Shown: positions 54,763-62,397 of the stretch, piece after piece
Layout: each line of letters starts with the position of its first letter
Numbering within the stretch: position 1 is the stretch's first letter
Assembly (NCBI RefSeq): GCF_000425305.1
Contig: NZ_AUDE01000013.1
Coordinates: forward strand, 1-64,000
Source of the DNA: Psychroserpens burtonensis DSM 12212
Lineage (GTDB): Bacteria > Bacteroidota > Bacteroidia > Flavobacteriales > Flavobacteriaceae
Direction: 5' to 3'
Length of the DNA: 64,000 nucleotides
Translations under genes and position numbers: made by a program
The notes under the pieces: generated by a model
Database searches by the model: none
Told to the model about the DNA's origin: nothing
The model's input: the letters and a program-made list of their open reading frames with translations, nothing else

Positions 54763-54794
54763 GTCCCGATTTATGAAATTAGATAATCTCGGAC
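54763..54794. promoter_or_regulatory. Island operator-like motif, copy 3
   Basis: Identical to copy 2 (GTCCCGATTTAT to AGATAATCTCGGAC). It lies 48 bases upstream of the unit 3 start. Confidence 0.6.
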
Positions 54795-54842
54795 ACTTTT
54801 AATATTACAAAACATTAGTTTTAACAAACAAAAACAATACTT

Positions 54843-55457
54843 ATGAAAACAACACTAAAAATTTTAAGTCTTAGTGTTTTTTTAATGCTAAGCTGTAACA
54901 AAGATGACGATGCTACTGGTTTTGTACCCACATTACCTGCAATAACTCAAACAGGTGCCAATACTTTTGGTTGCTACGCTGGCAATATATTGATTACACC
55001 TAGAAATGGTACAGGGACTTTTAACAGTGAAGATGAAGGCATGATTTTATGGGGTGGCTATCCAAATAATACAGATTATTATGAAATTGATATACATGAT
55101 TATAAAAGCGAGCGTACTTCAAGTATTTTAATACATGTACAGTCCGCTCATTTAAATGGTATAGGAGATTATATTATAAACGCATCTAATGGATTTAACA
55201 GTATAGACGGTCTAGATAATACTTATATAAATTGTAGGGTTTGGCGTGATGAACTAGGAGGTGGCTATTATAATTATGTATCATTTGAAAACTCTGGAAC
55301 TATAAATATTACGAGATATGATTTTTCGGAACACATTATCTCTGGAACTTTTAGTGCCAACTTAAGGAACTTTAATCATCCTTATGATATTATTGAAATA
55401 ACCGACGGAAGGTTTGATATAGATTGGGATACAAACACATCTGTGATTTTCCCATAA
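54843..55457 (+). CDS. Tandem lipoprotein, unit 3
   Basis: The 204-residue protein shares its N-terminal third with units 1 and 2 (LSCNKDDDATGFVPTLPAIT, GANTFGC, ITPRNGTGTFNS) but diverges clearly after about residue 75 (WGGYPNNTDYYEIDIHDYKS; IDGLDNTYINCRVWRDELGG). The end keeps ISGTFSANLRNFNHPYD and GRFDIDW. The pattern of a conserved front and variable rear suggests gene conversion between units or selection for diversity. This is the copy next to the longer hydrolase gene and is likely the ancestral partner. Confidence 0.8.
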   Translation: MKTTLKILSLSVFLMLSCNKDDDATGFVPTLPAITQTGANTFGCYAGNILITPRNGTGTFNSEDEGMILWGGYPNNTDYYEIDIHDYKSERTSSILIHVQSAHLNGIGDYIINASNGFNSIDGLDNTYINCRVWRDELGGGYYNYVSFENSGTINITRYDFSEHIISGTFSANLRNFNHPYDIIEITDGRFDIDWDTNTSVIFP

Positions 55458-55460
55458 AAA

Positions 55461-55484
55461 AAGTGGCTACGCCAATAGCCACTT
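55461..55484. terminator. Hairpin after unit 3 (copy 3 of 3)
   Basis: Same stem as at 53640-53663. Here it lies between the lipoprotein and the long hydrolase reading frame, so it could reduce read-through within a two-gene operon. Confidence 0.65.
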
Positions 55485-55529
55485 CAACAGTTCATAAATT
55501 AATACTAACCATTTAAATACATTACAAAG

Positions 55530-58500
55530 ATGAGAAAATTTTTATTTTGTTTCCCCCTTTTTTTAAGCAGCTTTTGCGTTCAAGCGCAAAACGAACTAGA
55601 TGAGCAACTATCGCAAATAGATACATCGTCTATAACCAGTGGCATTCTATATGAGCGTGTCTCTCCATTTGCTAACCTGTATAACTTTAACCAATCAAAA
55701 AAATTTAATACCGCTAGCTACTCTTATTTAAGTCAAGCCTTGAGTGAATTGTACAGAGCTAGTAATAAAAAGAGCTTGATCTCTTTAGAGCAGCTAGAGC
55801 AGCGCTTAAGTCATGATGAAAAAGATCTTGTAGATTTGGTAATTTTAAATACGCCTTTTCAAATTTTAAACTATAATGAAGCATCTCCCGAAAAAGGAGG
55901 ATTACTTTTTAACGAGGCAACTAAGACCTATACAGCAATATCAAATAAGCCCTCATTTTATACATTACAAGCTACCTTAGTCGCTCCCACTAAAAAAGCC
56001 ATTTGAAGGTCAGGTTGCGAGATTTAGATTTAAGCCAGAGCTTTATATTGAAAATGGAGACAATAGGATCAAAAACATGCAAATAGACTTTGGGCAAGGT
56101 CTTCTAACAACTGTTATAAATAATTACGTACTCAGAGCGACTACAATAAATGTGTATTATTCAGGTGCTAGTGAGCGTATTTACAATGCTTCTATTACTT
56201 ATAAAGATGGGAGTCAAGTAATTACTCGAGGAAAAATTTATTTTAAACAGACCGCAAATGAAGGAATGAGTAGGCTGAGTCCAAGCTGTGTTATTGCCGA
56301 CACAAAAACTAAAAATGTACCAATAATATTTGCCGAAGAAGAATATCAAGGCTATAACAGTGATAATCCTCGTATTATACCTCAAGCAGAATATCGCGTT
56401 TTCTATGGTGACAATCAAAATGCTTCAAACCTTAAGCTAGAGAAACCTTTGATTATTTTAGATGGTTTTGACCCTGGCGATAAACGTCAAATACAAGATT
56501 GCGACTGTGAAGACGATATAGATTGTGCTAGTGATAATATAACCAATGGTGTTTTTGATTCAGAAGAACATAAATCGATTGCAGAGTTTCAAGCTTATAA
56601 GGATGAAGACAATCTTGATGCAAACCTCTTAACCAAATTAAGAAATCAAAACTACGATGTCATCGTCGTCAATCACCCAACCTATACCACAACAAATTTA
56701 GATACGGGTCAAGATGTAGAGATAGATGGTGGTGCTTATTATATTGAGAGTAATGCCATGGTATTAGTAGCACTTATTAAGAAAGTTAATCAAGAATTAG
56801 TAGACAATGGTGTGACTGATCCAATAGAAGCCATTGTAGGGCCAAGTATGGGTGGACAAATAAGTAGATACGCCTTAAGCTATATGGAAAAAAAGTTTGA
56901 AGAAACAGGAGATCCAGAGTGGAAACACAATGTAAAATTATGGATCAGTGTAGATAGTCCACATTTAGGAGCCAATATACCTTTGGGTGTGCAAAGTCTG
57001 GTTTATAGATTAGGAGAAGAGCTAGATAATGAAGATGCGAAACGATTTTATGATGATGAATTGGGTTCTCCAGCAGCCAAACAACAATTGATAGAATTAT
57101 TTAGGGATCCTATAAATTCTTCAACAACTAATCAAGATAATTTAAATGGTAGAGTTGCAGCGCAAGGGTATCCCTCAGATGATGGCTCCTTATTTTATCG
57201 CACCTATTACAACAATTTAGAAAGTAATGGACTGTCTGGTTCTCATGGTTATCCACAAAATTTGAGAAAAATAGCTGTTGTTAATGGGTCATTATCGGGA
57301 AATAAAATTGTGGCTACACCCGAAGGTAATGTGTTTGATAGCTACGCTAATAGTGGTCAAGATGTACTATCTCTAGATGCATTTAGTAGAATTTGCATTC
57401 CTTTAATTGTTGGTTCTTACTGTTTTGATGTAAGACTGGCAAGACTTGGCACCCAATTTATGCCAAACTATGCTAATGGTCATCAAGAAATATCATTTTA
57501 TAAAAAAGGTGGTGATGATTGGAAAAGATTCTACTCAAACAATATAAATTCTAGAGGTAATATGGACAATGTCCCTGGTGGATTCTAAAATGCACAACAA
57601 GAGGTTTATGAAGCAATAACGGGAACTCAGCCTTTAGATGATACTTCGCCAGGAGGTTCATTTTGGGAATATCCTGGAGATAATTTTAATTTGTGGTTTG
57701 CTGGTTTAGGAAGCGATTATTGGGAGACACGAGCCTATGAGCCACTTAATTCTTTTATACCTACATTTTCAGCTTTAGCTCATAAAAGTCCAAATCAATC
57801 TTGGTCAACTAAATTAAATTATAATTTAATATGTGAAGGAGACACTCCATTTGACAGTTTTTATGGAGAAGAGAATAACACACAACATACGAGCTTCAAC
57901 GCAAATAGTGTCAATTGGTTGTTTGAAGAATTGGCAGGTAACCCTCAAGAACCTCATTTTCCAATAGATTCAAATGCGCTAACGGTTAACAAAACAATTG
58001 TATGTAATGGAGAATCTGCTCAGGTGTCTATTAATTCAATTTGTAAAGTGCCAGGAAATGTGAGTTTTTGGAGCACCTCTTCAAATTTAAATATTTCTAA
58101 TACAAATGTTAATTCGGTTACAGTCAATTCTTCAGCCGATGCTAGGAGCCAAGGTTGGGTAAGAGCTCATTTTAATAATGGTCAATCTGTTGACAAAGAA
58201 ATTTGGGTAGGAAAACCAGCAAAACCATCATATTTAAATGGTACTGCTAATCCACCTTATGGCGATATTATAAGTTATATTAGTGCTCCCACAGGTGGTG
58301 CAACATCATATAAGTGGTATTTGCCTGGTAATTTTAGAGTATCTCCGTCAAATACTAATAACCCTACAAAGTGGTGGATTACTCAAAGTCAAACAGAAGA
58401 AATAGTTTATACCCTAGTTGGACCAGATGATGGATTAGTTGTCGTCAAAGGAGAAAATAGATGTGGAAGAGGAGATTATAAAAATTTAGCGGTTACTGTG

Positions 58501-58797
58501 AATAATGATGGCAGTGGTGGTGGAGTTTTAATTCTAACTAAAGGTATGAATCAAGAAGAAGTTAGAGTTTTCCCTAATCCTTCTAAAAATAATGTTACAG
58601 TTACTTTAAATGATGACTCAAATAAAATAAGTGAGATTGTAATATTTGATTTTAAAATGAATGAAGTAAAGCGCGAAGCTTATAATAATTTGAAAAATAA
58701 ATCTAAAATTGAAATCTCTCGGTTTTCTTCTGGTATGTATACCATTATGATTTATACTGAGAAAGGTATTTTTACAGAAAAATTGATAAAGGAATAA
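55530..58797 (+). pseudogene. T9SS-sorted alpha/beta-hydrolase-like protein, broken (module B)
   Basis: About 1090 codons encode a signal peptide (FLFCFPLFLSSFCVQAQ), a beta-rich N-terminal region and a hydrolase core. The core has KPLIILDGFDPGDKRQ, a nucleophile elbow VGPSMGGQISRYALSYME and WISVDSPHLGANIPLGVQ. An Ig-like region with cysteines and a C-terminal T9SS type A domain (EEVRVFPNPSKNNVTVTL ... SSGMYTIMIYTEKGIFTEK) follow. A one-base frameshift near 55990 (frame LVAPTKKAI versus PLKKPFEGQVARF) and a TAA at 57586-57588 break it; the frame is otherwise open. It is probably a recently inactivated secreted lipase/esterase-like enzyme, paralogous to 25232-28421. Confidence 0.83.
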
Positions 58798-58818
58798 TAA
58801 GATGTCTTAGACCAAAAA

Positions 58819-58855
58819 AAAACCACTACATCTTATTTTTAAGAGTAGTGGTTTT
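58819..58855. terminator. Bidirectional terminator between the hydrolase pseudogene and tsf
   Basis: AAAACCACTAC pairs with GTAGTGGTTTT around a 14-base loop, with A-runs and T-runs on the two sides. The flanking genes are convergent. Confidence 0.85.
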
Positions 58856-58899
58856 TTATGCTTGTTCTTGTATTCGCTTAGCGACAAAAAAAGAATTTG

Positions 58900-59865
58900 T
58901 TATCCTACTGAAGCACGTTTAAATCCAGTAACAACAACGTCACCATAAGTTTCAACATACTGAGCAACAGTTTGCTTATCATCTTTGATAAATTTTTGAT
59001 CTAATAAACATTGTTCTTGATCTAAAGTTGTGTTATCAGAAATGAAACGCTCCATTTTACCAGGTAAAATCCTGTCCCATATTTGTTCTGGCTTACCTTC
59101 TGCTTTTAATTCTGCTTTTGCAGCATCTTCAGCTTCAGCAATAACTTCTGGAGTTAATTGTGCCATAGAAATATAGCTAGGTACATTTTTCAATGTTTTA
59201 CCTAAACGTCCTAACTCGATATTATCTTTTTCAATAACTGCAATTCTAGCTTCAGTTTCTGAAGCAACAAAAGCAGGATCGAAATCTTTATATGATAATG
59301 AAGATGCTCCCATAGAAGCAACCTGCATTGCCACGTCTTTTACTAAGGTTTCTACATTATCAACTTTGGCAGATAAACCTACTAAAGCAGCAATCTTATT
59401 AATATGAACATATTGTCCTACGTAAGGTGCATCTAATTTTTCAAAAGAAGTAATGTCTAATTTCTCACCAATAACTCCAGTTTGTTCAATTAGTTTATCA
59501 GCAACTGTCATTCCACCAAAATCAGCAGCTAAAAACGCTTCTTTTGTATCGTGGTGTAATGCGATATCTGCTAAATCGCTAGCTAATGCTACGAAGGTTT
59601 CATTTTTTCCAACGAAATCTGTTTCACATCCTAATACGATAGCAACACCAGAAGTGTTGTCATCATTTATTTTTGCTACTGCTGCACCTTCAGATGAATC
59701 TCTGTCGGCTCTTTTTTCTGCAACTTTTTGTCCTTTTTTACGAAGTACATCGATCGCTTTGTCGAAATCTCCTTCTGCTTCAACTAAGGCTTTTTTGCAG
59801 TCCATCATTCCTGCACCTGTAGCTTGTCTTAATTTATTTACTTCTGCTGCTGTTACTTTTACCAT
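58900..59865 (-). CDS. tsf: Elongation factor Ts
   Basis: The 321-residue protein exchanges GDP for GTP on EF-Tu. The N-terminal UBA-like domain is ITAAEVNKLRQATGAGMMDCKKALVEA-like (here VTAAEVNKLRQATGAGMMDC), then EKRADRDSSEGAAVAKI, and the core contains CETDFVGKNETFVALASDLA. It is about 40 residues longer than the E. coli protein, as usual in Bacteroidota. It follows rpsB on the same strand, separated by a terminator-like hairpin. Confidence 0.97.
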   Translation of the reverse strand: MVKVTAAEVNKLRQATGAGMMDCKKALVEAEGDFDKAIDVLRKKGQKVAEKRADRDSSEGAAVAKINDDNTSGVAIVLGCETDFVGKNETFVALASDLADIALHHDTKEAFLAADFGGMTVADKLIEQTGVIGEKLDITSFEKLDAPYVGQYVHINKIAALVGLSAKVDNVETLVKDVAMQVASMGASSLSYKDFDPAFVASETEARIAVIEKDNIELGRLGKTLKNVPSYISMAQLTPEVIAEAEDAAKAELKAEGKPEQIWDRILPGKMERFISDNTTLDQEQCLLDQKFIKDDKQTVAQYVETYGDVVVTGFKRASVG

Positions 59866-59892
59866 AACTTCAAAATGTTTTAAAATTTAAAA

Positions 59893-59937
59893 AAGTCGTT
59901 TAATTTAAAATTTCCGAAGAAAACAACTAAACGACTT
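59893..59937 (-). terminator. Terminator-like hairpin between rpsB and tsf
   Basis: On the minus strand AAGTCGTTTA pairs with TAAACGACTT around a 25-base loop and runs into a T-stretch. It lies 23 bases after the rpsB stop and may limit read-through into tsf. Confidence 0.7.
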
Positions 59938-59960
59938 ATCTATATTGTATAATTATTGAT

Positions 59961-60890
59961 TTATTCTTCTTCGTTAGATGCAGCTGGTGCTTCTTTTTTA
60001 GCTTTTGGTTCAGCTTTTTCCTCAACTTTAGGCTCTGCTTTCACTTCAACTTTAGGTTCTGCTTTAACTTTTGCTTCAGCCTTAGCCTCAACCTTTGGTT
60101 CCGCTTTCGCTTCAACCTCTGCGTCATCTTTAGATTCAGCTTTTACTTCTTTTTTAGCTGCTGTTGATTTCTCACTTTTAGCGTCTTTATCAGCTTTGTC
60201 AGATTTTCTTTCAGCTAAACCACTTGCAACCGCAGATTCTACTGCAGCCATAATGCATTCAATGGACTTAGAAGCATCATCATTAGCAGGAATTAAGTAA
60301 TCTACTTCACGAGGATCAGAATTTGTATCGACCATTGCGAAGATTGGAATTTTTAATTTTTGTGCTTCTTTAATCGCGATATGCTCACGCTTAATATCAA
60401 CAACAAATATAGCGCCAGGTAAACGTGTCATATCAGATATAGAACCTAAATTCTTCTCTAATTTTGCTCTTTGACGATCGACTTGTAAACGTTCTTTTTT
60501 AGATAGCGAGTTGAATGTACCATCTTTCTTCATACGATCAATCATAGCCATTTTCTTAACAGCTTTTCTAATGGTGATGAAGTTCGTTAACATTCCACCA
60601 GGCCATCTTTCTGTAATGTAAGGCATGTTTACGTTTTCTGCTTTTTCAGCAACGATATCTTTCGCTTGTTTTTTTGTAGCAACAAATAAGATTTTCTTTC
60701 CAGAAGCTGCAATCTTGCGAAGTGCTTCTCCAGTTTCTTGAATTTTTGCTTGTGTCTTGTAGAGGTTGATAATATGGATACCATTACGTTCCATATAAAT
60801 GTAAGGCGCCATGTTTGGATCCCACTTTCTTGTTAGGTGACCAAAGTGCACACCTGCTTCTAATAAGTCTTTAACTTGTACTTGTTCCAT
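59961..60890 (-). CDS. rpsB: 30S ribosomal protein S2
   Basis: The 309-residue protein starts with the S2 core (VKDLLEAGVHFGHLTRKWDP; FVATKKQAKDIV; ITERWPGGMLTNFITIRKAV; PGAIFVVDIKREHIAIKEAQ; DTNSDPREVDYLIPANDDAS). After about residue 235 it carries a tail of some 70 residues made of repeats such as EAKAEPKVEAKAEAKVKAEP and ending in acidic residues. S2 binds the small subunit near S1. The low-complexity tail is much longer than in E. coli and its copy number may vary between strains. Confidence 0.97.
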   Translation of the reverse strand: MEQVQVKDLLEAGVHFGHLTRKWDPNMAPYIYMERNGIHIINLYKTQAKIQETGEALRKIAASGKKILFVATKKQAKDIVAEKAENVNMPYITERWPGGMLTNFITIRKAVKKMAMIDRMKKDGTFNSLSKKERLQVDRQRAKLEKNLGSISDMTRLPGAIFVVDIKREHIAIKEAQKLKIPIFAMVDTNSDPREVDYLIPANDDASKSIECIMAAVESAVASGLAERKSDKADKDAKSEKSTAAKKEVKAESKDDAEVEAKAEPKVEAKAEAKVKAEPKVEVKAEPKVEEKAEPKAKKEAPAASNEEE

Positions 60891-60973
60891 GTTGTAATCG
60901 TTTACGTTCTGTTAAATTAGCAATGACTAAGTGGTCGCTTGCGCTCGCCTTAATCATTTAGATGCTAAACTTT

Positions 60974-60994
60974 ATCCCGAACTCGTTTCGGGAT
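60974..60994. repeat. Short REP-like palindrome upstream of rpsB
   Basis: ATCCCGAA (60974-60981) pairs with TTCGGGAT (60987-60994) around a 5-base loop. This CCCGAAACGAGTTCGGG-type dyad is a frequent short intergenic repeat in flavobacterial genomes. It lies in the rpsI-rpsB gap. Confidence 0.6.
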
Positions 60995-61069
60995 CTCTTT
61001 AATATAATCCTAAATGTATTTCAGGATGTTTACTGTATGCTGAACATAATTGCAGCATTGTTGTAATTT

Positions 61070-61102
61070 AAAGCTGTTCTGATCGTCGACCAGAACAGCT
61101 TT
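61070..61102. terminator. Strong hairpin after rpsI
   Basis: AAAGCTGTTCTG pairs perfectly with CAGAACAGCTTT around a 9-base loop. On the minus strand (the rpsI direction) only a short T-run follows; a better T-tract is on the plus strand. It probably ends rplM-rpsI transcription. Confidence 0.7.
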
Positions 61103-61153
61103 TTAATTTTTTTATATTCCGAAGAAACTCCAGAATAATAAAAAGGAATAGGA

Positions 61154-61540
61154 TTAACGTTTCGAGAATTGGAATTTCTTCCTTGCTTTCTTCTGACCGA
61201 ACTTCTTACGTTCAACCATACGTGGGTCTCTAGTTAATAATCCTTCTGGCTTTAATATTAGTCTGTGTTCTGCATCAATCTCACACATAGCGCGAGATAA
61301 TGCTAAACGGATCGCTTCAGCTTGGCCTGTAATGCCACCACCAAAAACGTTTACTGTAATATCAAAGTTGCCATCGTTGTTAGTCATGACTAAAGGTTGG
61401 TTTACTTTATACTGCAGTGTTGCAGTCGTAAAATAATCCGCCATGTCTTTTTTGTTTACCGTGATCTTGCCTTTTCCTTCAGCAAGGTACACACGAGCAA
61501 CAGCCGTCTTTCTACGACCGATTTTGTGAATTACTTCCAT
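61154..61540 (-). CDS. rpsI: 30S ribosomal protein S9
   Basis: The 128-residue protein has IGRRKTAVARVYLAEGKGKI at the start, GGGITGQAEAIRLALSRAM in the middle and the strictly conserved basic end ERKKFGQKKARKKFQFSKR, which reaches the decoding site. The start ATG overlaps the last base of the rplM stop, giving the classic rplM-rpsI pair. Confidence 0.98.
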   Translation of the reverse strand: MEVIHKIGRRKTAVARVYLAEGKGKITVNKKDMADYFTTATLQYKVNQPLVMTNNDGNFDITVNVFGGGITGQAEAIRLALSRAMCEIDAEHRLILKPEGLLTRDPRMVERKKFGQKKARKKFQFSKR

Positions 61541-61995
61541 TAGTTAACTTTGTTTAAGTCTATTGCTTTTGGCTTTTGAGCTTCATGGGTATGAGCCGCG
61601 CCAACAACAACATTTAAATTACGGAATAAAGCTGCACCTAATTTATTTTTAGGGAGCATTCCTTTTACTGATTTTTCCACGATTCTTGCTGGATCTTTTC
61701 CAAACAATTCAGTCGCAGTTAAACTTCTCTGACCACCCGGGTAACCTGTGTGACGAATGTACGTTTTGTCATTCCACTTGTTTCCTGATAAGTTGATTTT
61801 TTCTGCATTGATAACAATCACGTTATCGCCACAATCAACATGTGGTGTGAAGTTTGTTTTGTGTTTACCTCTTAAAAGTATTGCTACTTTAGAACATAAA
61901 CGACCTAGCGTTTGATCTGCAGCGTCAACTAAAACCCACTCTTTATTAACAGTAGCCTTGTTTGCTGAAATCGTTTTGTAGCTTATTGTGTCCAC
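61540..61995 (-). CDS. rplM: 50S ribosomal protein L13
   Basis: With the GTG start at 61993-61995 the protein has 151 residues and begins (M)DTISYKTISANKATVNKEW, the usual flavobacterial L13 N-terminus. The alternative ATG at 62022 would place the start inside the leader hairpin and adds nine residues without family support. HVDCGDNVIVINAEKINLSG, KTYIRHTGYPGGQRS and VKGMLPKNKLGAALFRNLNV are diagnostic. It binds 23S rRNA early in 50S assembly. Confidence 0.95.
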   Translation of the reverse strand: MDTISYKTISANKATVNKEWVLVDAADQTLGRLCSKVAILLRGKHKTNFTPHVDCGDNVIVINAEKINLSGNKWNDKTYIRHTGYPGGQRSLTATELFGKDPARIVEKSVKGMLPKNKLGAALFRNLNVVVGAAHTHEAQKPKAIDLNKVN

Positions 61996-62012
61996 ACTTA
62001 TTGATATTAGTT

Positions 62013-62029
62013 GCCTGTGCACGACAGGC
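62013..62029 (-). promoter_or_regulatory. Leader hairpin before rplM (possible L13 autoregulatory site)
   Basis: GCCTGT (62013-62018) pairs with ACAGGC (62024-62029) around a 5-base loop, 18 bases ahead of the GTG start within the short 5' leader. Ribosomal-protein leader motifs for L13 have been described in Bacteroidia; whether this matches them needs a covariance-model search. Confidence 0.45.
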
Positions 62030-62397
62030 GGTTAAACTTTCTCTCTCGAAAAGAGTTTGCAAATTTACGATTATATATTTGATTACCAAATAGTGTGAAC
62101 ACATATTTTATGGTAAAATATGAATGTGAGTTAAAGTATAACGTTCTATTTTTTTTTGCTCTCTAGTAGGTCTATCGCTTGCATATGATTTTTTATTTTG
62201 ATTTATGGATGTTTTGGTATTGTAAGCATCTCTATAACTATGGAGTTCGCATAATCAAAGAGCGCTATTAATTTGTTTTGCTTTTACTTCGGAAATATCA
62301 ACTCTTAAGTTATTTTTTAAAATTGATTTAGATATTTTACTATTTGCGCAATTCTGCTAAGCACTTTTATTAGTTTTACCGCTTTAAATAGTTTTAG
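62030..62397. other. Divergent intergenic region rplM / ABC-F
   Basis: The 368 bases hold the rplM promoter (62060-62090). The rest, ahead of the ABC-F gene, is AT-rich and shows no repeat or small gene that I can support. No clear promoter for the plus-strand gene was placed. Confidence 0.5.
62060..62090 (-). promoter_or_regulatory. Promoter of rplM-rpsI
   Basis: On the minus strand TTTG (62087-62090) is followed by exactly 19 bases and then TAAATTTG (62060-62067), an exact match to the Bacteroidota TTTG-N19-TAnnTTTG pattern. The leader to the GTG start is about 55-60 bases. Confidence 0.8.

Noticed and set aside
53015-55457. Diversity-generating retroelement as the source of lipoprotein variation
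   Set aside because: No reverse transcriptase gene or template repeat is present. Simple tandem duplication with conversion explains the pattern.
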